Assembly: GCF_009908295.1 (NCBI RefSeq)
Contig: NZ_JAAALO010000006.1
Coordinates: forward strand, 186,001-250,000
Length of the DNA stretch: 64,000 nucleotides
Source of the DNA: Micromonospora rubida
Lineage (GTDB): Bacteria > Actinomycetota > Actinomycetes > Mycobacteriales > Micromonosporaceae
Direction: 5' to 3'
This document shows positions 31,444 through 40,532 of this stretch, piece by piece. The notes beneath the pieces are model-generated. The model had not been told where the DNA came from, did no database searches, and worked only from the letters and a program-made list of their open reading frames with translations. A program made the translations under genes and the position numbers. Position 1 is the stretch's first letter. Every line of letters begins with the position of its first letter.

Positions 31444-32559
31444 TCAGGATCCGTTCTTGAGGAAGTCCGGCACGTCCACGTCGTCGAAGAGCACGCGACG
31501 CGGTGACTGGGTCGGCGCCGGCATGGTGGTCTGCGGCGTGACCGGCGGGGTGGGCTGGTTCGGCTGGTTCTGGTTGGTCTTGCGGCCCGGCTCGACCGCC
31601 TTGTACGCCGGGGTGCCGCCGTCGAAGCCTGCGGCGATCACGGTGACCCGCACCTCGTCGCCGAGCGCGTCGTCGATGACCGCGCCGAAGATGATGTTGG
31701 CGTCCGGGTGGGCCGCGTCGGTGACCAGCTGGGCCGCGTCGTTGATCTCGAACAGGCCCAGGTCGGAGCCGCCGGCGATGGAGAGCAGCACGCCGCGCGC
31801 GCCGTCCATGCTCTGCTCCAGCAGCGGGCTGGAGATGGCCGCCTCGGCCGCCTCGACCGCGCGGTTCTCCCCACGCGCGCTGCCGATGCCCATCAGGGCG
31901 CTGCCCGCGCCGCTCATCACGCTCTTGACGTCGGCGAAGTCCAGGTTGATCAGACCCGGGGTGGTGATCAGGTCGGTGATGCCCTGGACGCCGGAGAGGA
32001 GCACCTGGTCGGCGGTGCGGAACGCGTCCATCATGCTGATGTTGCGGTCGCCGAGCGCCAGCAGCCGGTCGTTCGGGATGACGATCAGCGTGTCGCACTG
32101 GTTGCGAAGTTCGTCTATCCCCGCCTCGGCCTGCACCTGGCGGCGCTTGCCCTCGAACGAGAAGGGCCGGGTGACCACGCCGATGGTCAGCGCGCCGAGC
32201 TTGCGGGCGATGTTCGCCACCACCGGCGCTCCGCCGGTGCCGGTGCCGCCGCCCTCGCCGCAGGTCACGAAGACCATGTCGGCACCCTTGAGCACCTCCT
32301 CGATCTCGTCGCGGTGGTCCTCGGCGGCGTTCTTGCCCACGTCCGGGTTGGCGCCCGCGCCGAGCCCGCGGGTCAGCTCGCGGCCGACGTCAAGCTTGAC
32401 GTCGGCGTCGCTCATCAGCAGCGCCTGCGCGTCGGTGTTGATCGCGATGAACTCGACGCCCTTGAGCCCAACCTCGATCATCCGGTTGACGGCGTTGACG
32501 CCGCCGCCCCCGATGCCGACGACCTTGATGACCGCCAGGTAGTTGTGCGGAGGTGTCAT
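31444..32559 (-). CDS. ftsZ: Cell division protein FtsZ
   Basis: A 371-residue tubulin-like GTPase that forms the Z-ring. Visible motifs are VVGIGGGGVNAVNRMIE, the tubulin signature GEGGGTGTGGAPVVA (about residues 101-115), the T7 loop LDFADVKSVMSG and the C-terminal peptide DDVDVPDFLKNGS, which binds SepF and FtsW. The linker is short (about 50 residues, Pro/Gln/Thr-rich). ATG 32559 follows GGAAAGGACCGGAG. A strong-looking promoter lies 106-134 bp upstream, so ftsZ is not solely dependent on the upstream dcw genes. Confidence 0.98.
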   Translation of the reverse strand: MTPPHNYLAVIKVVGIGGGGVNAVNRMIEVGLKGVEFIAINTDAQALLMSDADVKLDVGRELTRGLGAGANPDVGKNAAEDHRDEIEEVLKGADMVFVTCGEGGGTGTGGAPVVANIARKLGALTIGVVTRPFSFEGKRRQVQAEAGIDELRNQCDTLIVIPNDRLLALGDRNISMMDAFRTADQVLLSGVQGITDLITTPGLINLDFADVKSVMSGAGSALMGIGSARGENRAVEAAEAAISSPLLEQSMDGARGVLLSIAGGSDLGLFEINDAAQLVTDAAHPDANIIFGAVIDDALGDEVRVTVIAAGFDGGTPAYKAVEPGRKTNQNQPNQPTPPVTPQTTMPAPTQSPRRVLFDDVDVPDFLKNGS

Positions 32560-32664
32560 CTCCGGTCCTTTCCCTTCGAGATTGGCATGGGCCGACCCCA
32601 CACGGCTTGGCCAGACCAGCGTCGACGTCAGCTCGTCCCCTGCGAGGCCGAGCTGAACACTCAC

Positions 32665-32693
32665 CCTCTACTAGAGGCTTACAGTTATGTCAA
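32665..32693 (-). promoter_or_regulatory. ftsZ promoter
   Basis: On the minus strand, -35 TTGACA (32693-32688), a 17-bp spacer and -10 TAGAGG (32670-32665). The -10 overlaps the palindrome CCTCTACTAGAGG (32665-32677), which could be an operator. The 106-bp leader to ATG 32559 contains a good Shine-Dalgarno sequence. Confidence 0.65.
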
Positions 32694-32831
32694 CTACTGA
32701 TCCTCTTCGGGGCAACGTAAGCGGCCCCACGCCCGGAGCCAAGGACCCGCCCGGCGTGTCGCCGCCCGGAGAGGGCCACGCCTCACTTCCACCGCCCATC
32801 GGCCGCCCCGGACGGACCGCTGACCGGCGGG

Positions 32832-33650
32832 TCACTTGAAGGTGACCACGTCCGGGGCGCTGACGTCGATGGTGTCGGCCTCACGACCGAGCAGGGACGT
32901 GGCCACCCGGGCCTTGTCCGGGCCCCGGGTGGCGTCCCCCCAGACCACGGTTCGGTCGTTGCGCAGTCGCAGGCTGATCCGGGCCAGCCCTTCCACGGTC
33001 ACCTCCACCAGTTGCCCGCGAAGCTGGGGAGTGAGCACGGCCAGCACCTCCAACCCGGCCCGGGTGCCGGGGTCCTCCGGGCCCGGCCGGCCGACCCGCA
33101 CCACCGGCAGGCCGTCCGGCTGCCGCGGCAGGGACCGGAAGACCACCCCGGAGCGGTCGACCACCGCGAACGCTCCGTCCTGCGGCACCGCCGCCACGGG
33201 CGTCCGCTCCACCACCCGCACCACCAGCGTGCCCGGCCAGTCCCGGGTGACCGTCGCCCGCTCCACCGGGGCCAGCGTGCCGATCCGCCGGGCGGTGCCG
33301 GCCAGGTCCACCCGGGCCAGCGGGAAGTCGTCCGGCACCGCCGCGGCCTCGCGGACCTGCACGGTGCTGACCAGCTCCGCGCCCTCCACCTGGACCTCGC
33401 GCACCCCGAACAGGCCGGTGCCGAAGACCGTCCAGCCCACCAGCGCGGCCAGGGCGAGCACCCCGGCGGCCACCGCCCAGGGCAGCGCCGCGCGCATCCG
33501 GCGCTGCCGGGCCCGGGCCATGAACCGCCGGGTGGACGGCGGCACCGCGTCGGTGCCGGCCCGGACCAGCTGCCAGCGGCGCACCGGCCCACGCCGGCCG
33601 CCGCCCGGGTCCACGCCGGCGGTACGGCCGCGCGCCGGACCGGGGCTCAT
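32832..33650 (-). CDS. ftsQ: Cell division protein FtsQ
   Basis: A 272-residue bitopic divisome protein. It has a basic cytoplasmic N-terminus, one membrane helix (LPWAVAAGVLALAALVGWTVFG, about residues 53-74), the POTRA domain (VREVQVEGAELVSTVQVREAA...) and a beta domain (TLVVRVVERTPVAAVP...FAVVDRSGVVF...). The ATG at 33650 overlaps the murC stop (ATGA). It interacts with FtsL/FtsB-like proteins at the septum. Confidence 0.95.
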   Translation of the reverse strand: MSPGPARGRTAGVDPGGGRRGPVRRWQLVRAGTDAVPPSTRRFMARARQRRMRAALPWAVAAGVLALAALVGWTVFGTGLFGVREVQVEGAELVSTVQVREAAAVPDDFPLARVDLAGTARRIGTLAPVERATVTRDWPGTLVVRVVERTPVAAVPQDGAFAVVDRSGVVFRSLPRQPDGLPVVRVGRPGPEDPGTRAGLEVLAVLTPQLRGQLVEVTVEGLARISLRLRNDRTVVWGDATRGPDKARVATSLLGREADTIDVSAPDVVTFK

Positions 33651-35131
33651 CCGCCGGTGGCCGCCGAGCCGCCCGGGTCGACGACGGGGGCGGCGGGAGC
33701 GGAGACGTCACCGGCGCGGGCCGACAGGGCGTCCAGGAGTTGGTCGCCCATCAGCGAGATGGGCGGCGCACCCATGGTCACCACCACGTCGCCGGGGCGC
33801 GCCCGGCGGGCCACCTCCACCGGCGCGTCGTCCCAGGAGTCCACGAAGACCTTCCGGTCGGCCGGCAGCGGCACTGCCTCGACCAGCGCGGCCGAGCCCT
33901 CGCCGGGCTGGCGCAGCTCGCCCGGCCCGAAGACCTCCAGCAACACCAGCTCGTCCGCGATGCCCAGCGCCGCGGCGATCTCCGCCTGGAGGTCCCGGGT
34001 GCGGTAGAGCCGGTACGGCTGGAACACCACGATCAGCCGCCCGTCGCCGGCCACCTCACGCAGCGTCTGCGACGCCAGGGTCATCGACGTCGGGTGGTAG
34101 GCGTACTCGTCGTAGACCAGCACACCGTCGGCCACACCCTTGCGCTCGAAGCGCCGCCGCACCCCCGGGAACGCGCCGAGCGCGACCTCCGCCGCCTCGA
34201 CCGGCAACCCCAGCAGGTACGCGGTCAGCACCGCCGAGGCGCTGTTGAGCCCCATGTGCCGCCCCGGCACCGGCAGCCGGATCTCGCCCAGCGAGCGGCC
34301 GTCCACCTCGGCCAGGTAGCGCACCCCGCGGGCGGACGAGACGATCCCGCTCAGCCGCAGGTCGGCGTCGGGCGCCTCGCCGTACGTGTGCACCCGGCGG
34401 CCCTCGGCCCGCAGCGTCTCGGCCAGCCGCCGCCCGCCCGGGTCGTCGGCGCAGGTGATGATGAACCCGTCGGGGTCGGTGAGCCGGGCGAACTCGGCGA
34501 ACGCCGCCTCCAGGGTGGCCAGGTCGCCGTAGGTGTTGAGGTGGTCCGCCTCGATGTTCGTGATGACCGAGACGTACGGGCGGTAGATCAGGAACGAGCG
34601 GTCGCTCTCGTCCGCCTCGACCACGAAGTGCTCGCCGGTGCCGTGGTGCGCCCCGGAGCCGACCTCGGAGATCTCCCCGCCGATGACGAAGGACGGGTCG
34701 ACGCCGGCCTGCTGGAGCACCATCGTCACCATCGAGGTGGTGGTGGTCTTGCCGTGGGTGCCGGCCACCGCCACGGTCCGCCGGCCGGTCATCGCCGCGG
34801 CCAGGGCCTCGGAGCGGTGCAGCACCCGCAGCCCGCGCCGACGCGCCTCCACCATCTCCAGGTGGTCCTGCGGGATCGCCGAGGAGTAGACCACGGTGTC
34901 GACGCCGTCGAGGTTGGACGCCTCGTGGCGGGAGTGGATGGTCCCGCCGAGGGCGCGCATCCCGGCCAGCGACGGCCAGTCCCGCAGCTCGCTGCCGGAG
35001 ACCGGCAGGCCCCGGGTGAGGAAGAGCCGGGCCAGGCCGCTCATCCCGACCCCGCCGACCCCGATCAGGTGGATCCGGCCCAGGTCCTCGGCGGTCAGTG
35101 TGCCGGCCGGGGTGAACTGCGCGGTGTTCAT
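33647..35131 (-). CDS. murC: UDP-N-acetylmuramate-L-alanine ligase
   Basis: A 494-residue Mur ligase that adds the first residue of the stem peptide to UDP-MurNAc. It has the N-terminal UDP-binding LIGVGGVGMSGLARLFL, ATP loop AVAGTHGKTTTTSMV (about residues 116-130), central EADESDRSFL and DEYAYHPTSM in the C-terminal domain. In some Micromonosporaceae position 1 is Gly rather than Ala, so substrate preference is open. The ATGA overlap with ftsQ couples them. Confidence 0.97.
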   Translation of the reverse strand: MNTAQFTPAGTLTAEDLGRIHLIGVGGVGMSGLARLFLTRGLPVSGSELRDWPSLAGMRALGGTIHSRHEASNLDGVDTVVYSSAIPQDHLEMVEARRRGLRVLHRSEALAAAMTGRRTVAVAGTHGKTTTTSMVTMVLQQAGVDPSFVIGGEISEVGSGAHHGTGEHFVVEADESDRSFLIYRPYVSVITNIEADHLNTYGDLATLEAAFAEFARLTDPDGFIITCADDPGGRRLAETLRAEGRRVHTYGEAPDADLRLSGIVSSARGVRYLAEVDGRSLGEIRLPVPGRHMGLNSASAVLTAYLLGLPVEAAEVALGAFPGVRRRFERKGVADGVLVYDEYAYHPTSMTLASQTLREVAGDGRLIVVFQPYRLYRTRDLQAEIAAALGIADELVLLEVFGPGELRQPGEGSAALVEAVPLPADRKVFVDSWDDAPVEVARRARPGDVVVTMGAPPISLMGDQLLDALSARAGDVSAPAAPVVDPGGSAATGG

Positions 35132-35201
35132 GACGGGTGCCTTCCGGTCTCGACGGTCGGCCCGGTCACGGCGCCTCCCCTGTTCTCGACGGTCGTCCCG
35201 G

Positions 35202-36308
35202 TCAACGGGCCACCGCCTCGTAGACGAAGTTCAGCAGCGCCTCGTCGCCGTCGCGCCGCCCGTAGCCCGACGCGGCGGCGCCCATCGCGGCGAGCCGGTG
35301 CGGGTCGCGGATCAGCGGGATGATGGTGCGCTCCACCCAGGCCGGGGTCAGCTCGGCGTCGTCGACGAGCAGCCCGCCGCCGGCGTCCACCACGGGCAGC
35401 GCGTTGCGCTTCTGCTCCTGGTTGCTGTGCGGGTACGGCACGTAGACGGTGGGCAGGCCGATCGCGGCGACCTCGGCGCAGGTCATCGCCCCGCCCCGGC
35501 CGAGCATCAGGTCGGCGGCGGCGTAGCCGATCTCCATCTGGGACAGGTACGGCAGGGTCACGTACGGCACCGGCAGGTCGGTGGGGATCGGCACGGGCTC
35601 GTTGCGGGCGCCCATCACGTGCAGCACCTGCACCCCGTGCCGGGCCAGTTCCTTGGCCGCCCCGGCCACCGCGAGGTTGATGGAACGGGCGCCCTGCGAG
35701 CCGCCGGCGACGAAGAGCACCGGCAGGTCGGGGCGGAGCCCGAAGTGGGCGCGGGCGGCGGCGGCGTTGGCGGCCCGGTCCAGCCCGGCGATGCCCCGGC
35801 GCAGTGGCACGCCGACGACCCGGGCGTCGCGCAGCGCCTCGGCCTGCGCCGGCTGGTGCGGGAAGCCCACGGCCACGTTGTCGGTGAACTTCATGCCGAG
35901 CCGGTTGGCCACCCCTGGCGGCACGTTGACCTCGTGGATGACGATCGGCAGCTCGCGCCGCCAGGCGGCGAGGTAGCCGGGCACCGAGACGTACCCGCCG
36001 AAGCCCACGACCACGTCGGCCCGGACCTCGTCGATCACCTTGCCCGCCGCGCGGGCCGCCTTCCACATCCGGTCCGGGGTACGGACCAGGCTCATGTTGA
36101 CCGACCGGGGGAGTTGGTACGCCGGGATCTGCCGCAGGTCGTAGCCGGCCGGCGGGATCAGCTCGTTCTCCAGGCCCTTCGGCGTGCCGAGGCAGGTGAT
36201 CCGGACGCCCGGGTCGTGTCGGCGCAGGCAGTCGGCGAAGGCGAGCAGCGGGTAGATGTGGCCACCCGTGCCCCCTCCGCAGAGCACCACCGAACGCAGC
36301 GGACCCAT
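35202..36308 (-). CDS. murG: UDP-GlcNAc:lipid I GlcNAc transferase
   Basis: A 368-residue GT28 glycosyltransferase that converts lipid I to lipid II on the inner face of the membrane. It shows VVLCGGGTGGHIYPLLAFAD at the N-terminus, GFGGYVSVPG and IHEVNVPPGVANR, the second glycine loop FVAGGSQGARSINLAV and the UDP-GlcNAc site GRGGAMTCAEVAAIGLPTVYVPYPHSNQEQKRNA. The ATG shares one base with the ftsW stop (TGATG). Confidence 0.97.
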   Translation of the reverse strand: MGPLRSVVLCGGGTGGHIYPLLAFADCLRRHDPGVRITCLGTPKGLENELIPPAGYDLRQIPAYQLPRSVNMSLVRTPDRMWKAARAAGKVIDEVRADVVVGFGGYVSVPGYLAAWRRELPIVIHEVNVPPGVANRLGMKFTDNVAVGFPHQPAQAEALRDARVVGVPLRRGIAGLDRAANAAAARAHFGLRPDLPVLFVAGGSQGARSINLAVAGAAKELARHGVQVLHVMGARNEPVPIPTDLPVPYVTLPYLSQMEIGYAAADLMLGRGGAMTCAEVAAIGLPTVYVPYPHSNQEQKRNALPVVDAGGGLLVDDAELTPAWVERTIIPLIRDPHRLAAMGAAASGYGRRDGDEALLNFVYEAVAR

Positions 36309-37840
36309 CAGCGTCTCCTCTCGCTCGCCGTCCCGCCCCGGGCCCGGTCGGGCCGGGCGCCGCGGGATGCGGCCTGGTCGTCCTCGCGCCGCGCCCGGGA
36401 CCGGGGTACGGACCCACGGTCCGGCGGTGGCGGCGCCGGTCGGCGGCGCCGGCCAGGAAGCGGCGGCAACGGGGCCCAGAGTAGTCGGACCCATCGGGCG
36501 GGCGGACGGGCATGCAGGGCTCGGGCCGCGTCGGGTTCCGCGCGGGCGAACGAGGCCAGCATCCCGATCGCCGCCAGGGTCACCACCAGGGCGCTTCCGC
36601 CGTCGGAGATGAACGGCAGCGGCACGCCGGTCATCGGCATCAGGCCGATGACCCCGCCGATGTTGATGATCGCCTGGCCGATCAGCCAGGTGGTCGCCCC
36701 GGCCGCGGCGAGCCGGCGGAACGGGTCCTCCACCCGCCGGGCGATCCGCAGACCGGTGTAGCCGAGCACCGCGAACAGGGTGATCAGCACCACGCAGCCG
36801 ACCACGCCCAACTCCTCGGCGAGCACGGCGAAGATGAAGTCGTTGTGCGCCTCGGGCAGCCAGCCGAACTTGAGGCTGCTCTTGCCCAGCCCGACGCCGA
36901 ACCAGCCTCCGTGCTCGATGGCGTTGCGGGCCTGAATCGGCTGGTAGCACCAGCCCTCGAAGCACTTCGCCGGGTCGGGCGGGTTGATGAAGACGGTCAG
37001 CCGGGCCAACCGGTAGTTCTCCTGTCCCTTCGCCCCCGATCCGGCGCCGAGCGAGGCTGCGGCGATCAGCAGGCCGATGCCGGCCAGCCCGATCACCGAC
37101 AGGACCGCGAAGACCTTCGCCCGCACCCCGGCCGCCCAGAGCAGCCCGACGACCAGGGCGAGCAGGCAGAGCATGGTGCCGACGTCGTTGTAGCCGACCA
37201 GCACGAACAGCAGCCCGACCACCGGGAACAGCGGGGTGGCCAGCTCCTTCCACCAGCCGAGCCGGACGCCCTTGCGGGCCAGCACGTCGGCCCCCCAGAG
37301 CACCAGCGCGAACTTCGCCAGCTCGGACGGCTGGAGCTGGATGCCGCCGACGAACAGCCACAGCAGGTCGGCCTTCAGCGGCCCGACCTGCTCTACCCCG
37401 AAGAACGACTGCAGGGCGAGCAGCAGGTTGAGCACCAGCAGCAACCCCACCGCGGTCCCGAGCGCGACCCGGGCGACCGAGCGGTAGGTGCTCGCCGGCA
37501 GCCGCTGGCAGACCCAGAACGCCACCACGCCGATCACCGCGAAGATGGCCTGCTGGGTCAGGTCGGCGAAGGCGTTGCCCTGCTCGGCGTAGTTCATCAC
37601 GCTGGTGGCCGAGAAGACCATGGTCAGGCCGATCACCAGCAGCAGGCTGGCGCTGGAGATCAGCAGGTAGTACGAGGCCAGCGGCCGGGCCAGCAGGCCG
37701 CGCAGCGCCGCCAGCCCGCCTGCGGCGCCCAGGCCGAACCCCGGTGCCGGGGCCGGCGGGTCGGCGGTGCGCCCACCCCCCGCCGCCCGCCTCGGAGACG
37801 TGTCGGTTGTCGTCGTGCCGGTACCTCGGTCCTCCCCCAC
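36308..37840 (-). CDS. ftsW: Divisome SEDS glycosyltransferase FtsW
   Basis: A 510-residue SEDS protein with ten membrane helices. It polymerises lipid II at the septum together with the class B PBP FtsI. SEDS motifs: GGIQLQPSELAKFALVLWGAD and GKSSLKFGWLPEAHNDFIFAVLAEELG, and late QAIINIGGVIGLMPMTGVPLPFISDGGSALV. The C-terminal tail of about 80 residues is Arg/Pro-rich. It starts after a strong terminator behind mraY, so it must have its own promoter in the 160-bp gap. murD, expected directly upstream, is absent. Confidence 0.97.
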   Translation of the reverse strand: MGEDRGTGTTTTDTSPRRAAGGGRTADPPAPAPGFGLGAAGGLAALRGLLARPLASYYLLISSASLLLVIGLTMVFSATSVMNYAEQGNAFADLTQQAIFAVIGVVAFWVCQRLPASTYRSVARVALGTAVGLLLVLNLLLALQSFFGVEQVGPLKADLLWLFVGGIQLQPSELAKFALVLWGADVLARKGVRLGWWKELATPLFPVVGLLFVLVGYNDVGTMLCLLALVVGLLWAAGVRAKVFAVLSVIGLAGIGLLIAAASLGAGSGAKGQENYRLARLTVFINPPDPAKCFEGWCYQPIQARNAIEHGGWFGVGLGKSSLKFGWLPEAHNDFIFAVLAEELGVVGCVVLITLFAVLGYTGLRIARRVEDPFRRLAAAGATTWLIGQAIINIGGVIGLMPMTGVPLPFISDGGSALVVTLAAIGMLASFARAEPDAARALHARPPARWVRLLWAPLPPLPGRRRRPAPPPPDRGSVPRSRARREDDQAASRGARPDRARGGTASERRR

Positions 37841-37912
37841 CCGCCCATCATGGCGAATGCGACCGGCCCGTTCCCGCCGAACGCCGTGGTCGGCGTGTCG
37901 GACCGGCGAAAA

Positions 37913-37944
37913 GGAGGGCCCCCTGCTATCGCAGGGGGCCCTCC
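37913..37944 (-). terminator. Strong intrinsic terminator after mraY
   Basis: Perfect 14-bp arms GGAGGGCCCCCTGC (37913-37926) and GCAGGGGGCCCTCC (37931-37944) with a 4-nt loop. On the minus strand the hairpin is followed by TTTT. It stops transcription from the murE-murF-mraY unit before ftsW. Confidence 0.85.
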
Positions 37945-38001
37945 GGACGCCGTGGAGCCACGGTCCGCCGCGCGCGACGGCGGGGCGGCTGCGGGGCTCG
38001 C

Positions 38002-39135
38002 TCAGCCCATCGCGGCCAGGAAGTCGCTGTAGAACAGCCCCAGCGCGATGGCCACGCCGATCCCGGCGATGATCCAGAACCGGACCACGATGTTGACCTC
38101 GCTCCAGCCGGCGAGCTCGAAGTGGTGCTGCAGGGGCGACATCCGGAACACCCGCTTGCCGGTGGTGCGGAACGAGATGATCTGGATGACCACCGACATC
38201 GTGATGATCACGAACAGCCCGCCGATGATCGGCAGCAGCATGATGGTCCGGGTGGACATCGCCATGCCGGCGATCAGGCCGCCCAGCCCGAGCGCACCGG
38301 TGTCACCCATGAAGATCCGGGCCGGCGAGGTGTTCCACCACAGGAAGCCGACGCAGGCCCCGGCCGCCGCCCCGGCGATCAGCGCGATCTCCAGCGGATC
38401 CCGGACGGTGTAGCAGTAGTTGTTCGGGTTCGCCGTGTACGCCGGGTCGGCGCACCAGTGCCGGTACTGCCAGAACGCGATCAGCGCGTACGCCGCGAGG
38501 ACCATCACCGACGCGCCGGTGGCCAGGCCGTCGAGGCCGTCGGTGAGGTTCACGCCGTTGGTCGCCGCCATCACCACGAAGATGAAGATGACCACCGCGC
38601 CGATCTTGCTGACCTCCAGGACAGGGATGTCCCGGATGAAGCTCAGCGTGCTGGCGCCCACCGTCTCGGTGTTGGTGGCCGCGCCGGTGGCGTCGGTCAT
38701 GCTGCTCGGGAAGTACAGCGCGACGACGCCGAAGATCGCGCCGACGACGATCTGCCCGGCCAGCTTGCCCCGCTTGTTGAGCCCGCCGCTGTGCCGCTTG
38801 CGGACCTTGAGGAAGTCGTCGATGAAGCCGACCGCGCCGGAGAAGACCATGAGGCCCAGCAGGAACAGGGCGGTGATCGTCGGCTCGACCTGGGCGATCT
38901 GCACGTCCGGCAGGGTGGTCAGGGCCAGGTGCCCCGCGACGTACGCGATGACCGTGGCCAGGATGAAGACCACGCCGCCCATCGTCGGCGTGCCCTTCTT
39001 GGTCTGGTGCATGGCCGGGCCCTCGGCCCGGATGGGCTGGCCGGCCTTGAGCCGGGTGAACACCTTGATCGCGATCGGGGTGCAGAACAGCGAGACGAGG
39101 AACGCCACGCCCATGGCGATGATCACCGCCCTCAT
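38002..39135 (-). CDS. mraY: Phospho-MurNAc-pentapeptide translocase
   Basis: A 377-residue, ten-helix membrane enzyme that transfers phospho-MurNAc-pentapeptide to undecaprenyl phosphate, giving lipid I. Signature motifs: GTPTMGGVVFI, NGVNLTDGLDGLATG (Mg-binding Asp residues), FMGDTGALGLGG and QHHFELAGWSEVNIVVRFW. An insert SSMTDATGAATNTETVGAST in an external loop and a Cys/Tyr-rich loop (WCADPAYTANPNNYCYT) are larger than in Streptomyces. ATG 39135 overlaps the murF stop (ATGA). Confidence 0.97.
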   Translation of the reverse strand: MRAVIIAMGVAFLVSLFCTPIAIKVFTRLKAGQPIRAEGPAMHQTKKGTPTMGGVVFILATVIAYVAGHLALTTLPDVQIAQVEPTITALFLLGLMVFSGAVGFIDDFLKVRKRHSGGLNKRGKLAGQIVVGAIFGVVALYFPSSMTDATGAATNTETVGASTLSFIRDIPVLEVSKIGAVVIFIFVVMAATNGVNLTDGLDGLATGASVMVLAAYALIAFWQYRHWCADPAYTANPNNYCYTVRDPLEIALIAGAAAGACVGFLWWNTSPARIFMGDTGALGLGGLIAGMAMSTRTIMLLPIIGGLFVIITMSVVIQIISFRTTGKRVFRMSPLQHHFELAGWSEVNIVVRFWIIAGIGVAIALGLFYSDFLAAMG

Positions 39136-40532
39136 GCGGCGGCCCCCTCGCCCGTGGCGTCGACGCGCAGCGCGTCGGCCACCTCCCAGGTGCGGTACCG
39201 GGAGCCCTTCACCAGGACGACGTCACCCGGTCGTAGTTCGCCCCGCAGCACCTCGACGGCCGCCGCCTGATCGGTGAGCAGCACCGACTCTCCTCCCCAG
39301 TCCTCTACCGCTGTCGCGCCCTCATGGATCGGCGCCGCCGGCTCGCCCACCACGAGCAGCCGGTCCACCCCCAGCCCGGCCGTGAGCCGGCCGACCTCCA
39401 GATGCCCGTCCCGTTCGTACGGCCCCAGCTCGGCCATGTAGCCGAGCACCGCGAGCGTGCGCCCCCCGCCGCGCATGCCGGCCAGCGCCCGCAGCGCCAC
39501 CGCCATCGACGCCGGGTTCGCGTTGTACGAATCGTCAATCACCGTCACACCGTCGGGGCGCTCGAAGACGTCCATCCGACGGGTGGAGACCAGACCCAGC
39601 TCACCCAGCGCGGCGGCCAGCTCGGTCAACGACATGCCCAGCTCCCGGGCCACCGCGGCGGCGGCCAGCGAGTTGGAGACCTGGTGCCGGCCGGTCAGCC
39701 CGAGCCGCACCGGCGCGCTCCCCTCCGGCGTCACCAGGGTGTACGACGCCCGGCCCCGCCCGTCCAGGGTCACGTCCTCGGCGCGCACGTCGGCGTGCGC
39801 GGCCTCGCCGTAGCGGACCACCCGGGCCCGGGTGCGCCCGGCCATCGCCTCGACGAGCGGGTCGTCGGCGTTGAGCACGGCCAGCCCGTCGGCGGGCAGC
39901 GCCTCGACCAGCTCCCCCTTGGCCAGCGCGATGTTCTCCACCGAGCCGAACTCGCCGAGGTGCGCCACGCCGACGTTGAGCACCACGGAGATCCGGGGCG
40001 GCACCACCTCGCACAGGTAGCGCACATGTCCCACCCCCCGGGCACCCTTCTCCAGCACCAGGAACCGGGTGTCCGGGTCGGCCCGCAACGCCGTCCACGG
40101 GTGCCCCAGCTCGTTGTTGAACGACCCGGGCGGGGCCACCGTGGGGCCGAGCCGGACGGTCAGCTGGGCGATCAGGTCCTTCGTGGTGGTCTTGCCGGAC
40201 GAGCCGGTCAACCCGATCACGGTCAGCTCGGGCAGCCGGTCCACCACCGCCCGGGCCAGCCGGCCCATCGCGTCCAGGGCGTCGGCGACCAGCACCATCG
40301 GCACCCCGGGCACCTCCCGGGTGCCGAGCACCGCGACCGCGCCGGCCTCGACGGCCGCGGCGGCGTAGTCGTGGCCGTCCACCTGCTCCCCGGGGAACGC
40401 CACGAACAGCGTCCCGGCGGACACCTTGCGCGAGTCGAACTCGACCGGGCCGGTCACCCGGGCGGCCGGGTCGGCGGCGAGCAGTCGGCCGTCGACCGCT
40501 CCGGCCACCTCGGCCAGCGTCAGCGGGATCAC
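39132..40532 (-). CDS. murF: UDP-MurNAc-tripeptide-D-Ala-D-Ala ligase
   Basis: A 466-residue Mur ligase that adds D-Ala-D-Ala to the UDP-MurNAc-tripeptide. The ATP loop is VIGLTGSSGKTTTKDLIAQL (about residues 107-125); later motifs are LEKGARGVGHVRYLCEV, NADDPLVEAM, DDSYNANPASMAVALRAL and a C-terminal GDVVLVKGSRYRTWEVADAL. The GTG start overlaps the murE stop by GTGA. Confidence 0.97.
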   Translation of the reverse strand: MIPLTLAEVAGAVDGRLLAADPAARVTGPVEFDSRKVSAGTLFVAFPGEQVDGHDYAAAAVEAGAVAVLGTREVPGVPMVLVADALDAMGRLARAVVDRLPELTVIGLTGSSGKTTTKDLIAQLTVRLGPTVAPPGSFNNELGHPWTALRADPDTRFLVLEKGARGVGHVRYLCEVVPPRISVVLNVGVAHLGEFGSVENIALAKGELVEALPADGLAVLNADDPLVEAMAGRTRARVVRYGEAAHADVRAEDVTLDGRGRASYTLVTPEGSAPVRLGLTGRHQVSNSLAAAAVARELGMSLTELAAALGELGLVSTRRMDVFERPDGVTVIDDSYNANPASMAVALRALAGMRGGGRTLAVLGYMAELGPYERDGHLEVGRLTAGLGVDRLLVVGEPAAPIHEGATAVEDWGGESVLLTDQAAAVEVLRGELRPGDVVLVKGSRYRTWEVADALRVDATGEGAAA

